64,000 nucleotides of DNA from Saccharopolyspora pogona (GTDB lineage Bacteria > Actinomycetota > Actinomycetes > Mycobacteriales > Pseudonocardiaceae), in the NCBI RefSeq assembly GCF_014697215.1, contig NZ_CP031143.1:22103-86102 (forward strand), read 5' to 3'. Of the stretch, positions 39,434 through 48,669 are shown in pieces; position 1 is the first letter of the stretch, and each line of letters starts with the position of its first letter. The notes under the pieces were generated by a model. It had not been told where the DNA came from. It saw nothing but the letters and a program-made list of their open reading frames with translations, and did no database searches. The position numbers were made by a program, and so were the translations under genes.

Positions 39434-39633
39434 CAGGCGGGCCTGATCAGCGGCGCACTTACTACATGGTGCGCCGCTACCTGGGGTTTTCGGTCGATGA
39501 GTGGGATCGGCTGCCGTGGTGGCAACAGCGGCTCTATGTCGAGGAACTCGACGCCGAACTGTCCGGCCCGGATCAGGGCGACGGGCAGTCCTCGGACGAG
39601 GCGCTGCTGGCGGCCGGATTCCGAATTGAATGA
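39400..39633 (+). CDS. Tail chaperone frameshift extension (-1 frame)
   Basis: Reading one base back, the -1 frame gives RYEPLTGGPDQRRTYYMVRR, YLGFSVDEWDRLPWWQQRLY and onward to a stop at 39633, a conserved-looking C-terminal extension. The best slip candidate is CCCGGAA at 39400-39406. It is the gpGT counterpart. The exact slip point cannot be fixed by eye. Confidence 0.7.
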   Translation, partial: PGRREARYEPLTGGPDQRRTYYMVRRYLGFSVDEWDRLPWWQQRLYVEELDAELSGPDQGDGQSSDEALLAAGFRIE

Positions 39634-42600
39634 AAGGCGGTGGGGTCGTGGCATTCGATGCCGGCGCCGTGGAGGCCAGCCTCACCATCGATCGCACCCC
39701 GTTTCAGCGGGGTCTACAGCAGGCACGCAAGGACGCGGACCGGTTCGAACGCGACCCGATCTCGGTGCGCTTGGACGTCGACGCCGCCCGTGCTGGGGTG
39801 CGCCTGGCGGACTGGCGGCGGCTCCAGGAAGCCAAAGCGCTCGCGGTCGGCATCAATGTCGACACCGTCGGCGCTGGCGCACGCATGGCTACCTGGCGAA
39901 ATCTGCAGGAGGCCAGGGCCATCAACGTGCCAGTCGTGGCCACCGCCGACTGGGCCGCCGCCACAAAGGCCGGCGACGAGGTCGGCAGGTCTGCCTCGGA
40001 AGCGTCGAGAAGCACCCTGCTGTCCGGCATGAGGACCACAACGAAGCTCATTGCCGCCGGAATCGTCGCCGGGGCACCATTGATCGGTGCCGCGCTGATC
40101 GGATCCGTTGGGGCGGGGTTCGTGGCTCTGGCTGCGGTGGCGCAGCACAACAACGAGCAGATCCGCGCGTCGTTCGAGCAGCTCAAGACCGATGTCATCG
40201 ACGTTGGTAAGGACATCACCTCCCAGAGCGTTCCCGCGCTGGACAACGCCCTTCGCACGCTGGACGCCGAAGTGCGGATCCTGGGTGTGCAGATGCGGGG
40301 CGCGATGGCGGCAGCCAACCCGCAGATCGCGATCGTCACCACGGGCCTGGTCAACATGGCCGACAACGCCGTCCCCGGGGTAACCGCGGCGTTGCGTAAC
40401 GGGCAGCCGGTGGCGCAGGGCTTCGCGAATCTGCTGGCCGATCTGGGGTTGACCGGTGGTGAGGCGCTGACGTCGCTGTCGGCGCACGCCGGCACCTTCG
40501 GGACCGTGTTCACCTCGACGGGCAGCATCGTCCGGTCGGTGATCGGTGCAGTGACTACGGTCATTAATGATCTGGCGTCGATCTGGGCGTCGAACTCGGC
40601 GCAGATGAACGCCGCGATCGGTGGGGTGGCGCGCACGGTCACCGGGCTGGCGGACGGTGCGATGCCGGTGCTGACGCTGGCGCTGCGGGTCGTCGCCGGG
40701 GTGGTGGATGCGCTGACCACGATCCTTGGCCCGTTCGATGGGATTCTGGGCACGGTCGGCGCGACGGCGCTGGTCACGTGGGCCGCGCTCAAGGGCGCGG
40801 GCGCGGTGACGGGCGGCATCACCGCGTTGGCCGGGGGAATCCTGAACCTGGGTGCGCGGATGGAAGGCGTCTCTCCTCGGGCGGCGAACATGTCGGGGAA
40901 GGTCGCCGCGTTGGCGGAGGGTCTCGCCGGGCCGCTGGGGTTGGCGATTGCTGGCGCCACGGTGGCGCTCGGTCTGCTGGCTGCGTCGCAGCAGAAGGCC
41001 GCGGAGAAGGCGCAGGCGCACAAGAGCCTGGTGGAGTCGGTGGCGTCGGCGTTGCGGGAGTCCAACAACGCGATCGACGAGAACGTCCGTAAGACCACCG
41101 CGCAGCAAATACAGGGCGATGCGTCCTACGACACGTTCCGCCGGGTCGGGGTGTCCTTGACCGAGCTGACTGATATCGCGTTGGGCAACGCGGGCGCCTA
41201 TGACGCGGTGAACGCCCGCCTGGCCGGTTTGATCGTCAACGGCTCCAAGACGGTGGACACTGGGCATGGCACGGCGCGGATGTTCACCGCGCAGGGCGAG
41301 GCCGCCCAGCAGGCGCAGGGCTATCTGGACTTGTTGCGTGCCACGTATGGCGATGCGGCCGTGAAAAACCGTGATCTCGCGGCGGCGATAGTCAGTACTC
41401 AGGTCACGACAGACCCGTTGATTCGGGCGTTTATGAACCTGGCGAACGCCACCGGCACCGCCGAGCAGGAGACCAACGCGTTCCGGGCGGCGCTGGATGC
41501 GTTGATCGGCCGGAACCTGGGCGCTGAGCAAGCAGCGCTGTCGTTCCAGCAAGCCGTCATCGGCCTGTCCAACTCCGTCCGGGCCAACGGCGTGACGTTG
41601 GACGCCAACACGGCAGCAGGTGTCGCGAACCGGCAAGCCATCCTGAACAGCTTGCAGGCTGCGGTGAATCACGCGCAGGCGGTGCAGCAGCAGACCGGCG
41701 ACGTCAACGCCGCTAAGGAAGCGCTGCGGCAGAACGAACAGGCGCTGCGCGACAACGCCATCAAGGTCTACGGCAACCGTGATGCTGTCGACGAGTTGCT
41801 GCGCTCGGTGGGCGGCCTACCTGGCCAGTACAACTCCGCCGAGGAACAGGCTCGGCAGTTCGCGAGAAACACCAACACAGAGTTGCAGGGCATCCAGGAC
41901 AAGAACATCAAGGTTACCGCCAGCGGCGAGTGGTACGACCAGTTCGACTTCAAAACGGACGCGTACCTGGGTTACCGGACTCGGGCGGCTGGTGGTCCCG
42001 TGTATGGGCCGGGTACCAGCACGTCGGATTCGATCCCGACCCTGTTGTCCAACGGCGAGTACGTCATCAACGCCGCCTCTACCAGGGCGTATTACCCGCT
42101 GATCGAGGCGATCAACCAGAACCAGTTAGCCAAGGGCGGGCAGCCCATCCCGGTCAAACGACTGGCTGTGGGTGGCCCGGTCGGGTTGGGGTACTCACCG
42201 TTCACGACGGACCTCGGTGGTGCCGCGCAAACCTGGCTGAATCGACGCACCGCGTCGTTCGGAGACCGGATCGCCGGTGTCTTCCGGGACATGCTGGCTG
42301 GTGCTGGCGGCGGCGATGTGTCCCGGTGGTCCAGCGTCATCCTGCAAGCCCTGTCGATGCTGGGTCAGCCCGCGAGCTGGTTGCCGACGGTGTCACGGCG
42401 CATGAACCAGGAGTCCGGCGGCAATCCCACCGTGGTCAACACCTGGGACTCCAACTGGCGCAAGGGAACCCCATCGGTCGGGTTGATGCAGGTCATCGGG
42501 CCGACGTATCAACGCTGGGCTGGCCCGTTCCGCGGCACTGGACCGTTTTTGTACGGCACGAGCACGAACCCGCTGGCCAACACCTACGCCGGACTCAACT

Positions 42601-42902
42601 ACGCCATCCACCGCTACGGCAGCTTGGCTGCTCTGAATCGGCCGGGCGGCTACGACAACGGCGGGGCGCTGGAACCCGGCTACACGCTCACCTACAACGG
42701 CACCCGCCACCCGGAAAACGTCCGCACCCGCGGGCAGGAAGACGAACTCGTGACGCGGCTGGTGCGCATCGAGGCTGCCCTGTCTGCCCGGCCGCCGGTG
42801 ACGGTGCAGCAGTCGTTTGCCGGAAACCAGTGGGAGCCGGAGGAGTTGGCGGCGGCATCAGCCCGGCACATGACCGCAGCGTTGAAGGAGTTGGACGGAT
42901 GA
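39630..42902 (+). CDS. Tape measure protein with lytic transglycosylase-like end
   Basis: At 1090 residues this is the longest gene here. It has an N-terminal coiled region, hydrophobic segments at about 130-170, 345-380 and 420-455, a long Ala/Gln-rich middle, and a C-terminal wall-degrading segment (MNQESGGNPTVVNTWDSNW, SVGLMQVIGPTYQRWAGPF) of the SLT/lysozyme-like superfamily. It sets tail length and probably helps DNA entry. ATG 39630 overlaps the frameshift stop; GTG 39648 with AAAGGCGGTGGGG upstream is a possible alternative. Confidence 0.9.
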   Translation: MKGGGVVAFDAGAVEASLTIDRTPFQRGLQQARKDADRFERDPISVRLDVDAARAGVRLADWRRLQEAKALAVGINVDTVGAGARMATWRNLQEARAINVPVVATADWAAATKAGDEVGRSASEASRSTLLSGMRTTTKLIAAGIVAGAPLIGAALIGSVGAGFVALAAVAQHNNEQIRASFEQLKTDVIDVGKDITSQSVPALDNALRTLDAEVRILGVQMRGAMAAANPQIAIVTTGLVNMADNAVPGVTAALRNGQPVAQGFANLLADLGLTGGEALTSLSAHAGTFGTVFTSTGSIVRSVIGAVTTVINDLASIWASNSAQMNAAIGGVARTVTGLADGAMPVLTLALRVVAGVVDALTTILGPFDGILGTVGATALVTWAALKGAGAVTGGITALAGGILNLGARMEGVSPRAANMSGKVAALAEGLAGPLGLAIAGATVALGLLAASQQKAAEKAQAHKSLVESVASALRESNNAIDENVRKTTAQQIQGDASYDTFRRVGVSLTELTDIALGNAGAYDAVNARLAGLIVNGSKTVDTGHGTARMFTAQGEAAQQAQGYLDLLRATYGDAAVKNRDLAAAIVSTQVTTDPLIRAFMNLANATGTAEQETNAFRAALDALIGRNLGAEQAALSFQQAVIGLSNSVRANGVTLDANTAAGVANRQAILNSLQAAVNHAQAVQQQTGDVNAAKEALRQNEQALRDNAIKVYGNRDAVDELLRSVGGLPGQYNSAEEQARQFARNTNTELQGIQDKNIKVTASGEWYDQFDFKTDAYLGYRTRAAGGPVYGPGTSTSDSIPTLLSNGEYVINAASTRAYYPLIEAINQNQLAKGGQPIPVKRLAVGGPVGLGYSPFTTDLGGAAQTWLNRRTASFGDRIAGVFRDMLAGAGGGDVSRWSSVILQALSMLGQPASWLPTVSRRMNQESGGNPTVVNTWDSNWRKGTPSVGLMQVIGPTYQRWAGPFRGTGPFLYGTSTNPLANTYAGLNYAIHRYGSLAALNRPGGYDNGGALEPGYTLTYNGTRHPENVRTRGQEDELVTRLVRIEAALSARPPVTVQQSFAGNQWEPEELAAASARHMTAALKELDG

Positions 42903-43786
42903 GTACGACGGTGACGTTGGCCAACGCGGTCACGCTCGGCCAGCCGTCGACCGATGCCGCTGGGGTGACCTGGTGGCATCGGTCGGTGACCGGGTGGCGT
43001 GACGGGGTGCCGATGCGCACGACGTTCGTGGACCGCCCGACCGCTCACGGTGCCTACGACGGTCCGGCCTACGCGGGAAAACGTGTGATCGTGCTCAACG
43101 GGTCGGCGAAGGCCCCAGGCCATGCCGACCGGTTGCGGGCGATGCGTGCCCTGGTCGGGCTCGGGGGGGATGGGTCGATGCTGTCGCTGCGCATCCGCGA
43201 CGAGCTCGGCGAATGTGAGGCGATGGTGCGCCGTAGCGACAAGCCGACCATCAGCATGGCCGGTTCGGCGTGGCTGGACTACTCGCTGCAGTTCACCGCG
43301 CCCGAGCCTCGCCTGTTGGACGTGGTCACCCGCACCGCATCAACACAGATGGCGCAGTCCGGGGCCGGGGGCGTGGCCTGGAACGGGCCCGCCGGCGGCT
43401 CCGGTACGCGGTGGAACGGCCCGACCGGGGGATCCGGGCTGTCGTGGGGTGCGCCGGTGAGTACCGGCGTGGTGCGGCTGGACAACACCGACGGGACCGC
43501 GCCGGCCGATGTGATCGCGACGATTACCGGCCCGGCGCAGAACCCGTCGATCTCCACTGGCACGTCGTGGATCACCTACAACGGGGTGCTGTCATCGACT
43601 GACGTGCTGGTCATCAACACCGGATCCGGTGCGGTGCAGCTCAACGGCGTCAACCGGCGCAGCTATCTGACCCGCGCGAACTGGTTCCAGATTCCCGCCG
43701 GCGGTTCTGTCGACGTCCGGTTCACGGCCGAGGTGCAGAACGCGCAGGCGAGCATGACCGCCAGCTGGCGCGTCTCCTACTACTGA
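42899..43786 (+). CDS. Distal tail protein (Dit-like)
   Basis: The 295-residue protein has a beta-rich N-terminal domain (AYAGKRVIVLNGSAKAPGHA) and a C-terminal beta domain with Gly/Asn/Pro repeats (WNGPAGGSG, WNGPTGGSG). This corresponds to the distal tail hub protein that links tube and baseplate. It overlaps the tape measure gene by four bases, as expected. Confidence 0.75.
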   Translation: MSTTVTLANAVTLGQPSTDAAGVTWWHRSVTGWRDGVPMRTTFVDRPTAHGAYDGPAYAGKRVIVLNGSAKAPGHADRLRAMRALVGLGGDGSMLSLRIRDELGECEAMVRRSDKPTISMAGSAWLDYSLQFTAPEPRLLDVVTRTASTQMAQSGAGGVAWNGPAGGSGTRWNGPTGGSGLSWGAPVSTGVVRLDNTDGTAPADVIATITGPAQNPSISTGTSWITYNGVLSSTDVLVINTGSGAVQLNGVNRRSYLTRANWFQIPAGGSVDVRFTAEVQNAQASMTASWRVSYY

Positions 43787-43802
43787 AAGGCCCGGTCCAC
43801 AA

Positions 43803-44909
43803 ATGGCTGTCGCGCTGACCGACGCCGTCCCACTCACAGCGGCGGACGGCATCACCGGCCTGAACAACGGCCGGGACATGCGGAAGTTCATCTCGGGTTT
43901 GCTGCTGCCAGACGTCAAGTCCGCGAACCCGTTGGCGGTGCGCAACGGCGTGCTGCCGCACAACTGGGACGTGAGCGGCTGCACGTCGCTGCGGGTGCAG
44001 CAGCAGACCACCGCGAGCATGAACGTCGACGTACTCGCCGGGCACCTGGTGTGCGAGCGCACCGGCCAGGGCCCGTATCTGGGCTGGTCGGAATCGACGA
44101 TCGTGGTGCCGATTTCGACCGCGAACGCCACCAACCCGCGCATCGACGTCATCTTCGCGACGGTCTACGACCAGGCGTCGATCCCGACCGACCCTGGGCA
44201 CGGCCCAGTCGTCGACGTGCTCACTGGGACGCCTGCGGCGAGTCCGGTTGCGCGGACGGACCTGCCGGATGGGGCGGTGAAGCTGGCCGAGGTCCGGGTC
44301 AATGCGACCGTCACCACGATCACCAGCAGCAACATCACCGACAAGCGGATGTCGACCGCGCTCACTGGCGGGGTGAGGTACATGCTGCCGGGCGACTCGG
44401 TGCTGGACACGGGCCGCATCGACGGGGAGCTGCGGATCCGCAAGGCGGCGGCGCCGTGGCCGCAGCTGATGGACTACTGGGACGCCACACAGAGCCTGTG
44501 GCGGGGCACGATGGGCGCCACGTTCACCCAGACCTATCCGGGCACCCCGGACGGCAACAACAACGTCACCGGCGTGATCACCGGCGCGAACAACACGCTG
44601 ATCAGCCTGAACATCCCGGATCCAGGGTTTCCGTACCGGGTGATCGCCTCGACGCTGTTCAAGCTCATTTCGATCTCGTCGCCGACGACGATCAACTACT
44701 ACTGCAACGTCAACAACGGGCCTTTCGCCGGCGCGATCGCCACGGCAGGGCCGGGCGGGGACAACCGGTGTCCGGTCGTGCCGATCGGCGGCACCATTTT
44801 CACCGGCGCGAGCACGGTCCGTCTGAAAATCGACGTGCTCGGCGGCGGTAGCGTCACGTGGGGCGCTGACGTGCGTAACCCCCTGACGGTGCAGGTCGTG
44901 CCAGCATGA
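43803..44909 (+). CDS. Minor tail protein
   Basis: The 368-residue Thr/Asn/Gly-rich beta protein (LTDAVPLTAADGITGLNNGR, and a C-terminal IDVLGGGSVTWGADVRNPLT) is consistent with a tip or fibre protein. It is flanked by Dit-like and hub-like genes. No enzymatic motif is seen. Confidence 0.65.
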   Translation: MAVALTDAVPLTAADGITGLNNGRDMRKFISGLLLPDVKSANPLAVRNGVLPHNWDVSGCTSLRVQQQTTASMNVDVLAGHLVCERTGQGPYLGWSESTIVVPISTANATNPRIDVIFATVYDQASIPTDPGHGPVVDVLTGTPAASPVARTDLPDGAVKLAEVRVNATVTTITSSNITDKRMSTALTGGVRYMLPGDSVLDTGRIDGELRIRKAAAPWPQLMDYWDATQSLWRGTMGATFTQTYPGTPDGNNNVTGVITGANNTLISLNIPDPGFPYRVIASTLFKLISISSPTTINYYCNVNNGPFAGAIATAGPGGDNRCPVVPIGGTIFTGASTVRLKIDVLGGGSVTWGADVRNPLTVQVVPA

Positions 44910-46105
44910 CCACGCCCGCTGCCGGCGGTCACCGGTTACTGCTGGCCAACACTGTGACCGGCCAGGTGCACGCCGAGTTGCCCATGGGCAACCAGGTTCC
45001 GACGTGGCAGCGGCAGCTGAACAACACCGGCTCACTCACCGCGCAAGTGTCGCTATCCCCTCGCCTGGACGACGACACGTACACCATGCTCACCGAGCCG
45101 TGGCGCTGGACCGTCGTCTACGCCTACGGCAACAGCATCTTGCAGGCCGGGCTGTTGACCGGGTTCGACTTCGACGACATGCAAGGGTTCTCGGCGACGG
45201 TGCGCACGGCCACGCTGTGGGAGTTCCTCGGGAAAAAAGCGCTGGTGGCCTACTGCGGAGCAGGTCAGTCTGTGACACAGGCCGACGTGATCTTCTCGCC
45301 GACCAGCCCCGACCTGGCCAACCGCAGCCTGTCCTGGGGATCGGTGGCGGCGCGCCTGGTGGGCATCTACCTGGCCAACGCCGGCCAGTACGCGCTGCCG
45401 ATCCGGCTGCCGGACCTGGTCGCCGGGTCGGCGACGGTCACCTACGCCGTCACGGATTTGGCCTACACCGGGCAACGCCTTACCGAGCTCACGCAACAGG
45501 ATGCCGGGCCTGAAATCGAGTTCGTGTGCGAGTGGAATGACTCGTCGCAGCAGGCGATCGTGTGGCGCATGCGGGTCGGCGAACCGCGACTTGGACAGCT
45601 CGGCTACCCGCACGTCTGGGATTACCGGCAGGCATGCCAGTCGCTGAAGACGACGCTCGACGGCAGTCGCCAGGCGTTCGGAGTGATCGCAAAAGGCGCG
45701 GACAACCGGACCACCTCCGGGACCTTTACCTACGCCGAAATCTCTGACATGACCTGGCCGGCGGCAGGGTGGCCGTGGATGCAGACCGCCGACACCACGC
45801 ACCTGTCGGAGACCTCGCAAGCGGTGATCTCCTCGTACGCCACCGGCACCCTGCGGACTTTCATGCCTCCGTTGTGGACGGCGCAGGCCACGATCCGCAT
45901 CGATGGCCGCAACCCGTCCGGGCTACCGACCGGGTCACCGTCGATCGAGGCGCTCTCTACGGGAGACACCGCGGTGATGCAGGTGCGCGATCACGCGTGG
46001 ATCTATGACGCCCAGTACGCGTGCCGGATCTTGTCGATCGGCTCCGGGATGGATCCGTGGACAGCGACGCTTGATCTGCAGGTGATGGGGGGTGTGGTCG
46101 CATGA
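44906..46105 (+). CDS. Tail hub / Tal-like protein
   Basis: The 399-residue protein starts MTTPAAGGHRLLLANTVTGQ and continues with WQRQLNNTGSLTAQVSL, a layout seen in the tail-tip hub (gp27-like) proteins of actinophages. Trp and aromatic residues are frequent, as in virion-tip proteins. It overlaps the upstream stop by four bases. Confidence 0.65.
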   Translation: MTTPAAGGHRLLLANTVTGQVHAELPMGNQVPTWQRQLNNTGSLTAQVSLSPRLDDDTYTMLTEPWRWTVVYAYGNSILQAGLLTGFDFDDMQGFSATVRTATLWEFLGKKALVAYCGAGQSVTQADVIFSPTSPDLANRSLSWGSVAARLVGIYLANAGQYALPIRLPDLVAGSATVTYAVTDLAYTGQRLTELTQQDAGPEIEFVCEWNDSSQQAIVWRMRVGEPRLGQLGYPHVWDYRQACQSLKTTLDGSRQAFGVIAKGADNRTTSGTFTYAEISDMTWPAAGWPWMQTADTTHLSETSQAVISSYATGTLRTFMPPLWTAQATIRIDGRNPSGLPTGSPSIEALSTGDTAVMQVRDHAWIYDAQYACRILSIGSGMDPWTATLDLQVMGGVVA

Positions 46106-46662
46106 CGATGCCTTCGATTCCGCCGGGGCGGGCGCCGGTGCCGGCGACCATGCGCACCGAGGTTGCCGCGGTGCGGCAGCGGCTCGATGAGCTGGGGCGC
46201 AGCGGCAGCATCGCGTCCACCCCGTGCGGGGATTGGACCGATGACGGCGCCAACGCCGGCGGAACCACCATCTCCAACGGCTCCGGTGGCGGCGGCGTGG
46301 GCGTGAAGATCACCGATATCGGTGTGCTGATCGGCAGCCCAGTCGGATGCTCGCTGTCCGCGGGCACGTTCACTCCCACCCGTGCGGGCCGCTGGATGTT
46401 CACGTTCACCGTGCAGTTCGTCGGCGGCGCGTCGGCGATGCGCGCGATCTACCTAGCGCTCGGCACCGCCAGCAACACACCCGGCGGGCAGCGGTACGGG
46501 CTCAACTCAGGCGTCGCCGACGCCATCTCATCGAGCACGACGCTCACCCTCGCCGCCAACCAACCCGTGTCGATCTACGCAGCGTGCTGGACGACTGGCG
46601 GATCGGTGGGGATCTGGCGCGCGAACGGAAACCTGCTGTCGGCCACCTGGATGGGCCTCTGA
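46102..46662 (+). CDS. Tail fibre / jelly-roll-type protein
   Basis: The 186-residue product has a coiled N-terminus (ATMRTEVAAVRQRLDELGRS) and a Gly/Ser-rich beta C-terminus ending in FTVQFVGGASAMRAIYLALG and STTLTLAANQPVSIYAACWT, typical of C1q/TNF-like receptor-binding domains. It overlaps the hub gene. A 14-base tandem duplication straddles its stop. Confidence 0.6.
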   Translation: MTMPSIPPGRAPVPATMRTEVAAVRQRLDELGRSGSIASTPCGDWTDDGANAGGTTISNGSGGGGVGVKITDIGVLIGSPVGCSLSAGTFTPTRAGRWMFTFTVQFVGGASAMRAIYLALGTASNTPGGQRYGLNSGVADAISSSTTLTLAANQPVSIYAACWTTGGSVGIWRANGNLLSATWMGL

Positions 46663-46679
46663 GCGTGGGCCTCTGAGCG
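46652..46679 (+). repeat. 14-base tandem duplication at a stop codon
   Basis: TGGGCCTCTGAGCG occurs twice in a row; the first copy contains the stop TGA of the fibre gene. It is a recent short duplication with no effect on the upstream frame. Confidence 0.8.
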
Positions 46680-46693
46680 AAAGAGAGCGACCA

Positions 46694-46996
46694 ATGACCG
46701 ACCCGTCGTATCCCCGCTACGTCGTCCCGCCCACGCTGTGGGCTGCGCAAACGTGGGACGGCACGAACACCCAGCCAGTGGCGGACTTCCTTGCCGCGCA
46801 CCAGATCAACGCGGGGCTCGCCGCGTCCAGCACCACGCTGTATCTGCTGATGGGCTCCTCGTCGCCGTCGTACGCAGCGAACACGTCGATTGTGCTGCGC
46901 AACGACGGCGCCGGCTGGTACGTCGACGCAGCGCGCACCAACACGTCCGGTCTGGTGTCGTACGCGGATTTTTATTCGACTCCCGCCCCTGCCTGA
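46694..46996 (+). CDS. Hypothetical virion-associated protein (100 aa)
   Basis: The product (MTDPSYPRYVVPPTLWAAQT) is beta-type with no recognised family. GAAAGAGAG lies upstream. Place between fibre and lysis genes suggests a minor structural role. Confidence 0.5.
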   Translation: MTDPSYPRYVVPPTLWAAQTWDGTNTQPVADFLAAHQINAGLAASSTTLYLLMGSSSPSYAANTSIVLRNDGAGWYVDAARTNTSGLVSYADFYSTPAPA

Positions 46997-47015
46997 TCCC
47001 CATGGAGGGCACGTC

Positions 47016-47228
47016 GTGGGTGACATCTCGACACTGCTCGGCGCGATCGGAACCCTCATCACCGCTGTTGGCGGTGCGATCGGTGTTGTGGTCACCGCGA
47101 TTCGCAGCGGCAACCGGCAGGCGAAAGCCGCCGCGGAGAAAGCCGCATCCGAGATCGATGACGAGCAGAGCAAGAAGATCGCCGAGCTCGAAGCTCAGTT
47201 ACGCAAGCTGGCACAGGGGGAACCGTGA
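47016..47228 (+). CDS. Small membrane-anchored coiled-coil protein
   Basis: From GTG 47016 (GGAGGG at 47004-47009) the 70-residue product has one membrane helix (about 4-26, TLLGAIGTLITAVGGAIGVV) then an amphipathic helix (KKIAELEAQLRKLAQGEP). It could be a small holin or spanin-like helper. It overlaps the next gene. Confidence 0.5.
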   Translation: MGDISTLLGAIGTLITAVGGAIGVVVTAIRSGNRQAKAAAEKAASEIDDEQSKKIAELEAQLRKLAQGEP

Positions 47229-48139
47229 TCAGTGATCGTGCGAGACAGGCAGCCAAAGACGCCGCCCGTAGTACGTCCCGCCGGAACTGGCCGCTGTTTG
47301 CGATGGCGGGCATCGTCGTCGCCGCGGTCGCGGCTTTCGCTGTCCTCTACTTCGTGGACCGTGCAGGGGCGCGTGCGGAGCAGGAGGCGTTGCAGGCGCA
47401 GGTGTCTGCGCTTGCAGCGGATGCGAAGGCTGTGGCCGCCCCGCTGGATCAGCTATGTGCGACGGATCAGAGCGTCCGTGATCGTGCTGGCCAGGCGTGC
47501 CAGAAGGCGGCCGAGGTGAAGCAGCAAGCGCCACCGGTGCTGGAGCTGGTGCCGGGTGAGGACGGGCGCGGCATCACCTCAACAGCGATCGAGGCCGGGC
47601 GCCTGGTCGTGTCGTACACCGATGGCACCCGGCGTGATGTCGGGCAGGTCGTTGGGCAGCCCGGCGCGACGGGGGCGACCGGGGAGCCAGGGCGCGGCGT
47701 GGTCGCCACGGTGCTTGACGGCGTCGACCTGGTCGTCATCTACAGCGACGGCGCCCGCGAGAACCTCGGTCGGATCGTGGGCCGCGACGGCGCTCCCGGG
47801 CGGGGCATCGCGTCGGTGGACGGCTCTACGGGCCGCCTGATCATCACCTACGACGACGGCACCACGCAGGACGCCGGCGAGCTTCCCCGTGGAGCGCGTG
47901 GCGCACCGCCGGCGAGTTGGACGGTGCAGCGCGCCGACGGCTCGACCGAGCGGTGCACCCGTGACGAGGGCAGCCCGGAAACGGCGCCGACGTACTCGTG
48001 CACAGCATCCGGCGGGCCGACTGCTCCGCCGACAGAAACCACAACCGAGACCACGACCGAGACGACGACGGTCACCGCCACCCGTCCGCCGCCGGACGAA
48101 AACGGCGGGCTGCTACCGACTACCAAGGGGCGCCCATGA
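47225..48139 (+). CDS. Membrane-anchored fibre-like protein with collagen-type motif
   Basis: The 304-residue protein has a membrane helix at about 22-44, an extracellular coiled coil, then beta repeats of the form GRLVVSYTDGT and LVVIYSDGA flanking QPGATGATGEPGRG, a short collagen-like triplet run, and a Thr/Glu tail (TETTTETTTETTT). This layout is that of phage-encoded surface or tail-tip fibres. Its place just before lysis genes is unusual for a tail fibre; a role at the cell surface is possible. Confidence 0.5.
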   Translation: MISDRARQAAKDAARSTSRRNWPLFAMAGIVVAAVAAFAVLYFVDRAGARAEQEALQAQVSALAADAKAVAAPLDQLCATDQSVRDRAGQACQKAAEVKQQAPPVLELVPGEDGRGITSTAIEAGRLVVSYTDGTRRDVGQVVGQPGATGATGEPGRGVVATVLDGVDLVVIYSDGARENLGRIVGRDGAPGRGIASVDGSTGRLIITYDDGTTQDAGELPRGARGAPPASWTVQRADGSTERCTRDEGSPETAPTYSCTASGGPTAPPTETTTETTTETTTVTATRPPPDENGGLLPTTKGRP

Positions 48140-48669
48140 GGCACTGGTACGACACCGAGTTCATCGAGGACGGCCGAACTATCGACCTGATCTCGATCGG
48201 CATCGTCGCCGAGGACGGCCGCGAGTACTACGCCGTCGTCGAAGACGCCCCGTGGCGGCGGATCAAAAAGCATGCGTGGCTGATGGCCAACGTCGTCCCG
48301 CACTTGCCTCAGGGGCACGGGGACCGGCGGCACTCGATCCCGGGTCGGTTGCCGATCGACTTCGCCGATCCGCTGGTCAAGCACCGCAAGCGCATCGCGG
48401 AGGAGGTGCGCGACTTCCTGCTACGGGATGGCAAGCCGGAGCTGTGGGCCGACTATGGCGCATACGACCATGTCGTCCTGTGCCAGCTCTGGGGCACGAT
48501 GATGGACCTCCCGATCGGGATTCCGATGCACACGATGGACGTGCAGCAGGAGGCCGTGCGGCTCGGTGTCACCGAGTTCCCCGAGCAGGACGGCGCGGAG
48601 CACAACGCGCTCGCTGACGCCCGCCACACCCGCGTGAAGTGGCAGCACCTGCAGGGGGTGGCGGCGTGA
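48136..48669 (+). CDS. 3'-5' exonuclease-like protein (DnaQ/RNase T fold)
   Basis: The 177-residue protein has WYDTEFIEDG (DxE), an internal Asp in ADYGAYDHVV and HNALADARH (HxxxxD), the DEDDh set of the RNase T/DnaQ fold. Phage-encoded exoribonucleases of this type are known in actinophages. It starts overlapping the fibre-like gene. The substrate, DNA or RNA, cannot be told. Confidence 0.75.
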   Translation: MRHWYDTEFIEDGRTIDLISIGIVAEDGREYYAVVEDAPWRRIKKHAWLMANVVPHLPQGHGDRRHSIPGRLPIDFADPLVKHRKRIAEEVRDFLLRDGKPELWADYGAYDHVVLCQLWGTMMDLPIGIPMHTMDVQQEAVRLGVTEFPEQDGAEHNALADARHTRVKWQHLQGVAA

